Below the pieces are notes generated by a model, which saw only the letters and a list, made by a program, of their open reading frames with translations, was not told the origin of the DNA and ran no database searches. Below, piece after piece: positions 1 through 10,928 of a DNA stretch of 64,000 nucleotides (its first letter is position 1; each line of letters starts with the position of its first letter). The stretch is from Torymus aiolomorphi (Eukaryota > Arthropoda > Insecta > Hymenoptera > Torymidae): positions 178,512,104-178,576,103 of the forward strand of contig CM070873.1 in assembly GCA_036365515.1 (NCBI GenBank), read 5' to 3'. Both the position numbers and the translations under genes were made by a program.

Positions 1-172
1 TTTCATAAAGATTTTGTACAACAGTAGTGACACAGATATAAACCTTGTTATAAACGATCAGGACACAAGCGCGTGACTAAAGAAATAATGACCCTAAGGT
101 TATTGACTAACACCACGACGCCTGCGGCGCCCACTTTTACGGAAAAATATTACGGAATTTCCGAAATTACTG

Positions 173-212
<40 letters not shown>

Positions 213-1040
213 CAACCTGTTCGGAAAATGTATGTTTTGCTAAACACGGTCGTGAAGAGGGCAAAATTCTAAGACAAAAGTCCCTCTGCCGTTTTTGCAA
301 ATTTTGCATATTAACGCCGTTACAGGCGATCAAAAGTTCAATAAAACGGCCAATCAGCTCCGACGTCGGCGCGCGCGACAGAGAAGTAGGCGGAGCTCCA
401 GAGCTACGGCCGCAGGAGTAGGAGAGGTGCGACATCAGCACTTTGGCCACTGGAGGTGGGCCCGCCGGCGTCTATCGATCTATCGACTACTCGCTCGTTC
501 GCCCTTTTTCCCGCACTTCACGCTCTCTCTAGCTCTTTCTCGCTCTCTCACTCTTTCTCGCTCTCTCGCTTTTTCTCGCTCTCTCTCTCGTTATCCTTGC
601 GCTTTCAGGCTCTCTCTCGCTCTTTCTCGCTCTCTCTCGCTATCCTTGTCCTTTCACGCTCATTCTCGCTCTCTCTCTCTCTCGCTCTTTCTCGCTCACT
701 CTCGTTATCCTTGCTCTTTAAGGCTCTCTCTCGCTCTTTCTCGCTCTCTCTAGCTCTTTCTCGCTCTTTCTCGCTATCCTTGCCCTTTTACGCTCTCTCG
801 CTCTCTCTCGCTCTCCCTCGCTCTTTCTCGCTCTCTCTCGCTCTTTCTCGCTCTTTCTCGCTCTTCCTCGCTCTCTCTCGTTATCCTTGCACTTTCTCGC
901 TCTCGCTCGCTCTTTCTCGCTCTCTCTCGCTCTTTCTCGCTCTCCCTCGCTATCCTGGCTATTTCACGGTCTCTCTCGCTCTTTCTCGTTCTCTCTCGCT
1001 CTTTCTCGTTCTCTCTCGCTATCCTTACCAGTGCGTCGAT
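1..1040. repeat. Left arm of a giant Foldback-like inverted repeat
   Basis: Read inward, this arm holds four modules. The first is about 180 bp ending in CGCCTGCGGCGCCC. Then come a short TA run (about 171-211), about 300 bp of unique sequence, and a 12-bp tandem array. The same modules recur in reverse order and on the opposite strand at about 2,480-4,140. Minus-strand reading of 200-450 and plus-strand reading of 3,290-3,520 match almost base for base outside a few substitutions. Long inverted repeats built from tandem subrepeats are the hallmark of Drosophila Foldback/Galileo elements; membership in that group is inference from architecture only. The window starts inside or at the edge of the element, so the outer end is not defined. 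Confidence 0.75.
515..1025. repeat. 12-bp tandem array, left arm
   Basis: A degenerate tandem array of CTCTTTCTCGCT and CTCTCTCTCGCT units, broken at intervals by a longer spacer (TATCCTTGCCCTTTCACG-like). The strand is pyrimidine-rich throughout. It gives long spurious open frames of Leu-Ser-Arg repeats in several frames, which are not genes. Confidence 0.9.
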
Positions 1041-1249
1041 ATGCTACTGTAGTCTGGCGCCTGCACAGTAGAGCTCTTCGCCGATTGGGCGCTCGGTAGG
1101 CGGCCGAAAAGTGCGAGTGGTACGACTGTAGCGCGCGCGTTCAAACAGCGAGGGGAGGACTTGGCGCGTGACACGATGTCCACACATATAACGGAGTTAT
1201 GTAGATGCGCGGTACTAAGCAAGACGAGAATTAAAATCATTTCTAAATC
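1041..1249. other. Loop entry, no gene seen
   Basis: Mixed-composition sequence between the left 12-bp array and the first of the roughly 93-bp tandem units. No coding or structural RNA signal is visible. Confidence 0.4.
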
Positions 1250-2075
1250 CATGTAGGCGGGGGACGTAAGGTCCACGCATATTAGGAAATTACATAAAAG
1301 TGCTACAATAAGCAAAACAATTATTTAAATAATTTTTAAACCAAAGTAGCCGGGGGAAACAAGGTACACGCATATTAGGGAATAACATAGAAGTGCTATG
1401 ATAAGCAAAACAATGATTTAAATAATTTCTAAGCTCAAGTAGCCGGGGGAAATGATGTCACTGCATATTAGAAAAGTAAATAAAAGTGCTACAAAATAAG
1501 CAAGACAATTATTTAAATAATTTTTAAACCATAGTAGCCGCGGGAAACAAGGTCCACGCATATTAGGGAATAACATAGAAGTGCTACGATAAGCAAAACA
1601 ATGATAAAAAAATTTCTAAACTTAAGTAGCCGGGGGAAACGATGTCAACGCATATTAGAAAATTACATAAAAGTGATACAATAAGCAAAACAATTATTTA
1701 AATAATTTTTAAACCAAAGTAGCCGGGGGAAACAAGGTCCACCCATATTAGGAAATTACATAAAAGGGCGACAATAAGCAAAACAATTATTTAAATAATT
1801 TTTAAACCAAAGTAGCCGGGGGTAACAAGGTTCACGCATATTAGGAAATAATATAGAGGTGCTACAATAATCAAAACAATGATTTAAATAATTTCTAAAC
1901 CCAAGTAGCTGGGGGAAACGATGCCCACGCATATTAGAAAATTACATAAAAGTGTGACAATAAGCAAAATCAATTATTTAAATAATTTTTGAACCAAAGT
2001 AACCGGGGGAACGAGGCCCAGGTTTATGTAATTTCCTAATATGCGTGGATCTTGTTTACCCCGGCTACTTTGATT
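1250..2075. repeat. Tandem repeat of about 93 bp (about nine units)
   Basis: Units share the core AGTAGCCGGGGGAAAC followed by CACGCATATTAG and AAGTGCTACAATAAGCAAAAC. Cores start near 1,253, 1,345, 1,438, 1,535, 1,626, 1,719, 1,812, 1,905 and 1,999, a spacing of about 93 bp. Units fall into two types by the bases after the core (ACAAGG or ACGATG) and the types mostly alternate. The last partial unit, about 2,011-2,075, is inverted relative to the others. The array forms most of the loop of the flanking inverted repeat. Confidence 0.85.
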
Positions 2076-2081
2076 TAAATA

Positions 2082-2254
2082 GTATATTGTGTGCCAAGGG
2101 CCTAAAGTGGGTCTTTTTAGACCGAGTCTGGGATTGCAGTACGAGCCGATGGTGAGCTAGCACGAGCCGAAGGCGAGTGCGATTGCGAACGGAAGACGAG
2201 TACTGCAATCACACGAGGTCAAAAAACTCACTTAGCCCGTGGTGCATACCATAT
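2082..2254. repeat. Imperfect foldback inside the loop
   Basis: Arms of about 55 bp (2,082-2,140 and 2,200-2,254) are imperfect reverse complements. The inner ends read GGATTGCAGTAC and GTACTGCAATC, and the middle of the arms reads AAAGTGGGTCTTTTTAGACC against GGTCAAAAAACTCACTTA. The centre repeats ACGAGCCGA twice. Likely a small nonautonomous DNA-element remnant; class unknown. Confidence 0.6.
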
Positions 2255-2489
2255 TTTTTGTAACGCAAGTATGGATTTTCGCTTTTCTTTTTGTTCTAAT
2301 GTACTAAAATCGACAGCAGGCGATTTTGAGTTTTTACCACCCGCTACGGCGAGCAGCGAGCGTTTTTCAGTTTTTACCGCCCGCTGGTCGGCAAGCGGTC
2401 GCTTTCGGCTCTATTAATAGGTTTGAAAAACGCGAAAATCGTGCTTGTGGAACAAAAAATTATTTTCATAATTGTTTTGCTTATTGTCG

Positions 2490-3225
2490 CAGTTTGAGCG
2501 AGAGAGAGCGAGAAAGAGCGAGAAAGAGCGAGAAAGAGCGAGAGAGAGCGAGAAAGAGCGAGATAGAACGAGAGAGCGTGAAAGGGCAACGATAGCGAGA
2601 GAGACAGCGAGAAAGAGCTAGAGAGAGAGAGAGAAAGAACGAGAGAGAGAGAGAGAGAGAGAGCATGAAAGGGTAAGGATAGCGCGAGAGAACGAGAAAA
2701 AGTAAGGATAGCGAGAGAGAGCGAGAAAGAGCGAGAGAGAACGAGAAAGAGCGAGAGAGACCGTTAAATAGCCAGGATAACGAGGGAGAGCGAGAAAGAG
2801 CGAGAGAGAGCGAGAAAGAGCGAGAGAGAGCGAGAGAGAGCGAGCGCGAGAAAGAGCAAGGATAGCGAGAGACAGCGAGAAAGAGCGAGAGAGAGCGAGA
2901 GAGCGTGAAAGGGCAAGGATAGCGAGAGAGAGTAAGAGAGAGCGCGAACGAGCTAGAGAGAGCGTGAAAGAGCGAGGGAGAGCCTGAAAGAACAAGGATA
3001 ACGAGAGTGAGCGAGAAAGAGCGAGAGAAAGCGAGAAAGAGCGAGAGAGAGCGAGAGAGAGCGTGAAAGGGCAAGGATAGCGAGATAGAGCGAGAAAGAG
3101 CGAGAGAGAGCGTGAAAGCGCAAGGATAACGAGAGACAGCGAGAAGCAGCGAGAGAGCGAGAAAGAGTGAGAGAGCGAGAAAGAGTGAGAGGGCGAGAAA
3201 GAGCGAGAGAGAACGTGACAGTGCG
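2490..3225. repeat. 12-bp tandem array, right arm
   Basis: Array of GAGCGAGAAAGA and GAGCGAGAGAGA units with spacer blocks (GTGAAAGGGCAAGGATAGC-like). It is the complement of the array at 515-1,025. Reading frames across it are low-complexity artefacts. Confidence 0.9.
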
Positions 3226-3518
3226 GGAAAAAGGGTGACCAAGCGAGTAGTCGATAGGTCGATAGACGCCGGCGGGCCCGCCTCCAGTGGCCGAAGCGCT
3301 GATGTCGCGCCTCTCCCACTCCTGCGGCCGTAGCTCTGGAGCTCCGCCTACTTCTCTGTCGCGCGCGCCGACGTAGCTGATTGGCCGGTTTATTGAACAT
3401 CGGAGCGCCTGTAACGTCGTTAATATGCAAAGTTTGCAAAAACGGCACAGGGACTTTTGTCTTAGAATTTTGCCCTCTTCACGACCGTGTTTAGCAAAAC
3501 ATACATTTTCCGAAAAGG

Positions 3519-3821
<303 letters not shown>

Positions 3822-4140
3822 TCTACAGCATTTTGAGGATTATATTCGGCAAAAATACCGACTTTTGAGGATTTTTTAACATTTTGAGAGGCATCCTCAA
3901 AAGTCGTCGGTACCCGCTTAGCATTTTGAGGATTTTTTTGCGGCGTCCACAATAGTGTGTTAATACATCGATTTCGGAAATTCCGTAATATTTATATTTT
4001 TCCGTAAAAGCGGGCGCCGCAGGCGTCGTGGTGTTAGTCAATAACCTTAGGGTCATTATTTCTTTAGTCACGCGCTTGTTTCCTGATTGTTTATAACAAT
4101 GTTTATATTTGTGTCACTACTATTGTAGAAAACCTTTATG

Positions 4141-4164
4141 AAACCCTCAAAAGGATCCCAGGAT

Positions 4165-4216
<52 letters not shown>

Positions 4217-4440
4217 TTGTACGGTATTTTGAGGATTTCATAAAGAATTTGTACAATAGTGGTGACACAAATATAAACATTGTTATAAACAACCAATAAA
4301 CAAGCGCGTGACTAAAGAAATAATGACCCTAAGGTTATTGACTAACACCACGTCGCCTGCGGCGCCCGCTTTTACGGAAAAATATCACGGATTTTCCGAA
4401 ATCGATGTATTAACACACTATTGTGGAAACCGCTGAAAAA
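4141..4440. repeat. TA run and third copy of the terminal module
   Basis: A short TA run (about 4,170-4,213) is followed at about 4,230-4,440 by another copy, in the left-arm orientation, of the module beginning TTTCATAAAG and ending CGCCTGCGGCGCCCGC and beyond. With 1-180 and 3,960-4,140 this gives three copies, two direct and one inverted. Confidence 0.8.
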
Positions 4441-4559
4441 TCCTCAAAATGCCTCTCGAGTGCTTTGGACTTTTGAGGAGCCTCCTCAAAATGCCTACAA
4501 AATCCTCAAAATTCGGTATATATGACTTATATAATCCTCAAAATGCGTCCCAGATGTGA

Positions 4560-4591
<32 letters not shown>

Positions 4592-4832
4592 CATAAATGT
4601 TTGTTATGGGGGGTTTATGGCGTCCAACACTGTATATGAGTACCTACAGCCCAGAGTTCCCCTATAGAGCCTGGCTAAAGAAATAATAGACCCTGAGGGG
4701 TTATAGACTCTAGGTCGGGCGCCATAAACCCCTATATTTAGGAAGTTTATGTGCTCCGGTGACTATAAACTGTTTCGGGTGTCATAAACCCCGGTATATA
4801 TAAAAAAAAGGTCGGCATAAAACCTATGTAGC

Positions 4833-4872
<40 letters not shown>

Positions 4873-5077
4873 GGGGGGCTTCTCCCCCTGCTCGCTCCAC
4901 TCGCCAACCCCCATTTTCAGACAGAAATTTTATAATAATGAAGTATGAAACTACCAAATTTTGACAATATGAAATTTTGATGGGTAAAATATCGGACTTA
5001 AGACGAATCAAAGGTAAAGGATATACTATTTATGTTTTTTTAAATTGCTTCAGAACAATGAAATATCGTTATATTAA
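4441..5077. other. Diverged module and TA runs, no gene
   Basis: Contains more TCCTCAAAATGC motifs, TA runs near 4,559-4,585 and 4,837-4,865, and a diverged relative of the terminal module near 4,675 (CTAAAGAAATAATAGACCC). Between 4,600 and 4,800 the words GGGTTTATGGCG and GCGCCATAAACCCC recur in opposite orientation. No coding potential. Confidence 0.5.
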
Positions 5078-5980
5078 TTGAATAAATACTGTAGAAAATT
5101 GATCATATTAGGAGGTAATTTTCGGCAAATTCTTCCAGTTACGAAATGTGGTTACAAAAATAGTATAATTGAAGAAACAGTTAAATTTTCTGCGTTATGG
5201 TCTCTTTTTATCGTTTTAAAATTAAATCAAAATATTCGTTCGGAGAATAAAGAATTTGCTTCACTATTGTTAGAATTGAGTGAAGGAAAAATTAATCCAT
5301 TTTTTATTCCAAATAAATGGAAAACGAATAATATTTGTAAAGAAATTTATAGTAACATTAATATTAAAACTTCAATAGATCGTGTGTTCTTAACCGCTCT
5401 ATTGAATAAAAAAGTACATACGTATTATAGTTTAGATTACACAACTCATAAAGGAGTTGATCAAACAGACGAAAATATTCATTTAAATTATCCAATTGAA
5501 ATGCTTAACAATATTATAGAAGGTCTTCCACCTCATGAATTAAAATTGAATGTAAATGCTATTGTTATGTTAATTAGAAATATAAGTATTGTACAAGGAA
5601 TGTGTAATGGTACACGTCTAAGAATAACTGGATTACATGTTCATAATGTTAAGGCAGAAATAATTACAGGCGAAAGAATTGGTGAAGAGGTTTCTATTCC
5701 ACGAATAACATTAAATACTGCAGATTCATCTTCATTTCCTTTTATTCTTTACCGTAAACAATTTCCAATTGTATTAGCTTTTGCCATGACAATAAATAAA
5801 TCTCAAGGACAGAGTTTCGATTCTATTGGAATTTTTATTAGACGAACACTATTTTCACATGGTCAGTTATATGTTGCTTTATCCCGATATAAAAATCCTA
5901 TCAATATATTTATTGAAAATTGTTCAGAAAATTCTTTAATAATAGATAATATTGTATGGAAAGAAATTTTTGAAATTTAA
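5078..5980 (+). pseudogene. Helitron/PIF1-type helicase, C-terminal fragment
   Basis: About 300 residues of a superfamily 1B DNA helicase of the kind encoded by Helitron transposons, where it unwinds DNA for rolling-circle transposition. Visible motifs: a motif III-like GGNFRQILPV near residues 12-21 (families usually have GGDFRQ), the conserved block VNAIVMLIRN and MCNGTRLRI near 165-185, motif V TINKSQGQSFD near 238-248, and motif VI LYVALSR near 265-271. The Walker A half of the helicase, the Rep nuclease and the N-terminus are absent upstream, so this is a truncated fragment despite its open frame. The first codon of the open frame is TTG; no real start is supported. The frame is AT-rich like its surroundings and ends in TAA. 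Confidence 0.85.
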
Positions 5981-6241
5981 TCTATAATTTACACTATAAG
6001 ATTTGATGTATGAAAATTTATGTCGTTTTTGTATATGATCTCAATTTCTTCTAAGCTCAAGGAATTTATAACAATAATCATTTTAATTAAAATATTACCC
6101 TTTGTGAAAATATATGACATGTTGTATCTTCTCATAAGTTTAACATCATAAATATTCTGAATATTGTTGTACATTTAATAAATAAATATTTCATAATTAT
6201 TTAATATATTAATGTGAAATATTTGTTTATTAAATGTAATA
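5981..6241. other. AT-rich flank of the Helitron fragment
   Basis: Very AT-rich sequence with no recognisable gene. A Helitron 3' end (short GC hairpin then CTRR) was looked for and not convincingly found. Confidence 0.3.
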
Positions 6242-6336
6242 AAGATGTGAATTAATTTTCATTATATTTTAAACATTGCACAATTTTTATTTTAAAGAAA
6301 TTACAATAATAAGTAATGAAAATTAATTCACATCTT
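6242..6336. repeat. Perfect 23-bp inverted repeat hairpin
   Basis: AAGATGTGAATTAATTTTCA and three more bases at 6,242-6,264 are the exact reverse complement of 6,314-6,336, with a loop of about 49 bp. It could be a small MITE or a transcription-terminating hairpin. No target duplication is obvious. Confidence 0.7.
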
Positions 6337-6775
6337 ACATGGTGGAGGAAGGAAGGGCTAGGTTGGAGTCCAGAAGGATTACGGAGGGATGACTCCCATG
6401 GTTTTTGGGGCTACTGGCGATGAATTTCATGGTTGTGTTTAGGCTCATTATATAAAAAATTATTGTGTAATTCTATATGATTTCGGCATGTTCCAAAATC
6501 ATATATATAATTATTATTATTTCTTATATATAAAACCTAAGCTCAATAAAATAAAAAATTTAACGCGCCTGTAACAGTACCTCAGTGGTGTTGTGGAAAG
6601 TTGTTCCAAATGTGCGAAATGTGGTAATAGTTGAAAATATAATTGTTTATGTTGGTTCTAATAATAATTAGTATATTTTTGAGTTTTTTTAAGTGTTCGA
6701 ATTCAAAGATTTAGTGACCGTTTTCTCTTTGATGGTTTTTCGATTATCATAAAAAACAATAGTCCGGTAGTAGTC
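6337..6775. other. Unassigned intergenic sequence
   Basis: Contains a short GGAGGAAGGAAGGG-rich stretch then AT-rich sequence. No gene, LTR or terminal repeat recognised. Confidence 0.3.
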
Positions 6776-7122
6776 CAGAGGTGGAGGGAACGGTGGAGGG
6801 GATGGTGGAGGGGATGCTGGAGGGGACAGTAGGTGGAGGGGGGTGGAGAGAACGGCGGAGGGCGATGGAGGGGACGGTGGAGGGCGGTAGAGGAGACGGT
6901 GGTCTGACTGAGATTAAAAAAGAACGTGATTTTTGAACGAATTTAACGTTAAAAAGTGGAGGGGACGGTGGAGAGGCAGCAAATAGGTAAGTGGATGAGA
7001 CGGTGGCGGTGACCGGTGGAGGGTGGTGGAGGGGACGGTGGAGGGCGGTGGAGGGGGCGGTGAAGGGCGGTGGAGGGGCCGGTAGAGGGCGGTGGAGGGG
7101 ATGGTGCAGGGCTGCTTTCAGA
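6776..7122. repeat. G-rich GGTGGAGGGGAC minisatellite
   Basis: Degenerate tandem repeats of GGTGGAGGGGACGGTGGAGG-type units on the plus strand, interrupted once at about 6,900-6,960 by AT-rich sequence. Many runs of three or more G lie close together, so quadruplex formation is plausible. The proline-rich minus-strand frame across it is an artefact. Confidence 0.85.
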
Positions 7123-7188
7123 TATAGCAGTAACACCTATATAATATAGGGAGATATAAATATATATATATATATATGGGATATTTCA

Positions 7189-7550
7189 TGTTGTTTAATA
7201 TTCAGCTGCTCATAAGATTTTCGACCAAGCTCTCGAGGTTAACAGGACGCGAGCTCTCGTCTTGAGCAGCCAATCAGCTGGCGTGTTATTGCCGCCCCCC
7301 AAAATCGCGAGGTTCTCTTCGCGGGCTCGTCATCGCGTCGCTGTACGCTATGCTCTCAGTCAGTCAGTTTCCGCTCGGAGAGTACGCAAGAACACCACAC
7401 TACGTGTCAGCTCTCTAGACACACACACACAATCACGCACACTACAGATTGTAGCACACGGCAAACAATAAAGGCAAGGCGCTGTTTTTTTGTATTTGAA
7501 GCTTGTGTGATTACCAGCAACTACAAGTTCCTAATAACTCCATCACAACA
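7189..7550 (+). mobile_element. Probable solo LTR
   Basis: The block begins TGTTGT and ends ACAACA (inverted termini), is more GC-rich than its flanks, and has AATAAA near 7,468 about 80 bp before the end, as expected of an LTR R-U5 region. No internal element sequence follows. The expected 4-6 bp target duplication is not seen, which lowers confidence. The small frame inside it is not supported as a gene. Confidence 0.4.
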
Positions 7551-7566
7551 ACAAACACATGTCAAC

Positions 7567-10180
7567 TGTACACCTCAAAATTTTAAAATCGTCAAAACCC
7601 GGAAAAATTAGTTCAAAATTATTTCAATAACACAGAAAAAAATTTTTATCATAAAATATTGTAATGTTCAAAAGTTATAAATAAATGAAAATTTGCAAAT
7701 TTTCAATTTTTCATCATTTTAGCAATTTTCATGATTTTTTATCTCAAAAACTTGAAACTTTTTGTATAACACATTGCATGGCAAAAAGTTGACAAATTGT
7801 GTGTAGAATTAGGTTCTCAGAATGAAACCCTGTATCGTTGTAATTTTTCACACGTATTATATCATGGTCATCCAAAACAGATCAGTTCGACGAGGACAAG
7901 TTTTCACCACTCGAACTCAAAATTGAGTTTGTTTCGTAACATTTAATACAAATTTTTGTTCCGAATGGGTTTCGAAGTATGACCAAAGTTATGGCCATTT
8001 AAAGTTGTGATTATATTGAAAAATGCAGATTTTAGCATGTATGCATTAATAATTCGAATGTATTTATTATTTCTCGTACATCCATTTCAATGTATATCAT
8101 CACGCGGTCGTCCTAAGGCTCTTCTATACTTGCCTTCGGAACGCTCCCGCGTTCCTTGATTAATCATAAATAAATATAATTTCAATTCCATAACATATAC
8201 AGACCTCAAAAAATTTTCTTGTTTAATCCTTCTTTTCTTAGTATCTAGTTTGCTTCATAAAGAAATTGAGACCAAAAACATAACTAAACCATAAAAGACT
8301 GATATACTAATAAGAAAATATTGCATTCACCACACATAGCTTGACATTCACATATCTTTCACTTACATTTTTTTTATGGTTTACTGGCATAAAATGTATT
8401 TATAAAAAAAAGTAACTTTCATTTGCAAATGTTGTGAAAAAGTAAAATAACCTATAAATAAGCAGAATAAATGGAGAGAATGTGATTATTTAACATTTTA
8501 ACATTTGTTTTATTTGATTTCTTATTGAATTGTATCACTCGTGTATAAAAGTTCAAATAGATTGAAAATTCTATCACTTATAAAAACATCAACAAATTTT
8601 CTTATTTAATCAATCTTTTCTAATAGTTTTATATTTGCTTTATAAATAAAAAAAATACTATGAACATAACTAAACCGTAAAAGTCTGATTAACAAGAAAA
8701 TATCGCATTTATCACTCACAGCTTGTCATTCACATATGTTTTACCTACATTTTCTCTTATATCCCTTACTGGCATAAAATTTATTTATAAATAAGAAAGT
8801 TTAATTAACAAATGTTGGGAATTAGTTTAATAAAAAATACATTGGTATGAAAAAATGAAAGATTTTAACTATTTTTAATATTTGTGTCACTTAGTTTCTT
8901 ACTTATACGTATAAATTGGATTGAAAAGTTCAAGTTTATATTAATTTCTGTTATTTATCTAAAAAAATTTTCTCAAAACAATTTCTCATCTAATTTATTA
9001 TTGATTGTCTGTTTAATATAAAGAGAAATTTAAAATAAAGACATAACTTAATCGTAATAGTCTGTAATGAATAAGCAAATATTTCACTTTTTACACGTAC
9101 CTGGTGGCATATATAATATCATTTACCTACATTTTATCTGATAAGGTTTTTTAGCGTAAAATGTATTTAGAAAAAAGTACTACTTTTCCAGAAATTTTAT
9201 TACTGTTGATTTGTAATAACGAATAAATTTATTCAATAAATGCAAAGAATTTAACTATTCTACGAAAGTATAAAATAAGGCAAGTATAGAAGTTTTTTCT
9301 GAATAATCTAACTCTCTACAAATGGCAATAATTTTTTTCATGACTGTACAAATAATAATATTGTTAATAAAACTTCCTACGAAAGTATAAAATAAGGCAA
9401 GTATAGAAGTTTTTTCTGTATAATCTATAAAATAATATTTATGATTTTTTAAAAGAAGTCAAATAAATACTAGTAAAAAAGTATTATACTTCTTCGAGTC
9501 AATGTATGCTCAACAAATTATATGTAAGTACATTCAAATTGTTCACTGCAAATCAAACAAACGAAAGTTGTGAAATCAATTATCGATAGTCAAGTAATGC
9601 AAACCATTCTCCGAAAAACTGTATGATTATAATGTTCTCAGAAATGTATTCAAATTTCTTCATTCTTCTATACAAATTAAATTAAATTAAATAAATTAAA
9701 CACAAGAAAGTACTGAAATCAATTAATTGTAGTCAAGTACCGGCCATAAGAACTTTTCGTACCTCGCATGTAAAATTACATTTTACGCCCACGTTGTAAC
9801 TTCAAAATTATTCAGCCAGCGGGCATGAAGTACTACTTAACGCCCAATAGGCCCAATAGCTCACACACTCCTACAAAACTTTATAGTACCTACGTACTTT
9901 ATCCCGTGTGGGCGAAAATTATTTTAATTATATAACTATAATGCCTTCTCTTTATTTCTAAATTTCGTAAGAATTTTTTCAGGTATTTAAGAAAAGTCAA
10001 AGCCTATATAAAAAAATTACATAGTTACCAACACATCACTATTTTTCATTATTCCTCCTCAATTTTGAACTTTCTATAATATTACGCATCTTGGAAGGAC
10101 AAGAGAAGTCTAGAGCTGCCCTAGCAGGGTTGGTCCTCCGACCTCCCGTACATACTTGGCGGGCCCGACGGTTTGCAGTC
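7567..10180. repeat. Left arm of an ancient about 2.6-kb palindrome
   Basis: From TGTACACCTCAAAATTTT to about 10,180 this sequence reappears inverted, in order, in three segments: 42,549-41,432, 31,292-30,060 and 10,928-about 10,753. It is noncoding and AT-rich apart from the inner end (about 10,080-10,180), which is GC-richer (CTGCCCTAGCAGGGTTGG). A stretch of about 115 bp is duplicated in tandem at about 9,258-9,425. The left arm alone has an extra block of about 88 bp at about 8,071-8,160. Confidence 0.85.
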
Positions 10181-10752
10181 ACGTGGGATATTTAAATGTA
10201 GAATACTAAATTTTTACATAAATTCATTAACAATATTTATACCTATAAGTCCACCATAAATAATTACGTTAGCTCTAATTTTTAATTGATGCCGTTAAGT
10301 ACAACATATCCATACATGTGCAGAATCATGATTTATATTTCATTATCGAACATATTTTTCCTTGTGTCCGTCTTTTTTAAACGAGAATAAAATAAAAATT
10401 TCATATAAATTTATAGCCTGCTCAAAAGTCCTTTACATTTTACTAACCGTTTTATAAGCAACATATTTTAAATCCTTTTCCCCCGTGTAAATATCATATA
10501 AGATCGCATATGAGAATTTCAGACAGCGCATATCTCGTATGAGATCTTATATGTGATGTCATATGCAATTTTATATATTATGGGATCTCATATGAGATCT
10601 CATATGATATTTTCACGCGAGTGTGCACTTTCTATTTAAAAGAAAGTGATAGATTCATAGATCAGTAGTTAATATGTAGAAGTAACCTATTTATACATTT
10701 TATCTGATCTTTAAACATATGAATATTTATATGAAAATGACCATGCGTTACA
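10181..10752. repeat. Palindrome loop with a central ATCATATGAGATC foldback
   Basis: Loop of about 570 bp between the two arms. At about 10,487-10,621 it holds a foldback whose outer ends read CGTGTAAATATCATATAAGA and, inverted, TCATATGATATTTTCACGCG. The 18-bp stretch 10,589-10,606 (CATATGAGATCTCATATG) is self-complementary. No gene is seen. Confidence 0.7.
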
Positions 10753-10928
10753 ATGCGAACCGCCGGGCCCGCCAAGTATGTACGGGAGGTCAGAGGACCA
10801 ACCCTGCTAGGGCAGCTCTAGACTTCTCTTGTCCTTCCAAGATGCGTAATATTATAGAAAGTTCAAAATTGAGGAGAAATAATGAAAAATAGTGATGTGT
10901 TAGTAACTATGTAATTTTTTTATAATGG
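10753..10928. repeat. Right arm of the palindrome, segment 1
   Basis: Reverse complement of about 10,010-10,180, cut at its outer end by the G1 insertion. The uninterrupted left arm reads TTTTTTATATAGGCTTTGAC in this orientation. The right arm reads TTTTTTATAATGG, then G1, then TAGGCTTTGAC. Confidence 0.85.

Noticed and set aside
456..1052. Open frames of Leu-Ser-Arg repeats (also 2,374-3,448 on the minus strand)
   Set aside because: Translations of the 12-bp CTCTTTCTCGCT array; the same composition appears in several frames.
1250..2075. CRISPR-like regular repeat spacing
   Set aside because: The whole 93-bp unit is repeated with no unique spacers, and the sequence is eukaryotic.
6747..7136. 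Pro/His-rich minus-strand frame
   Set aside because: It is the complement of the GGTGGAGGGG minisatellite.
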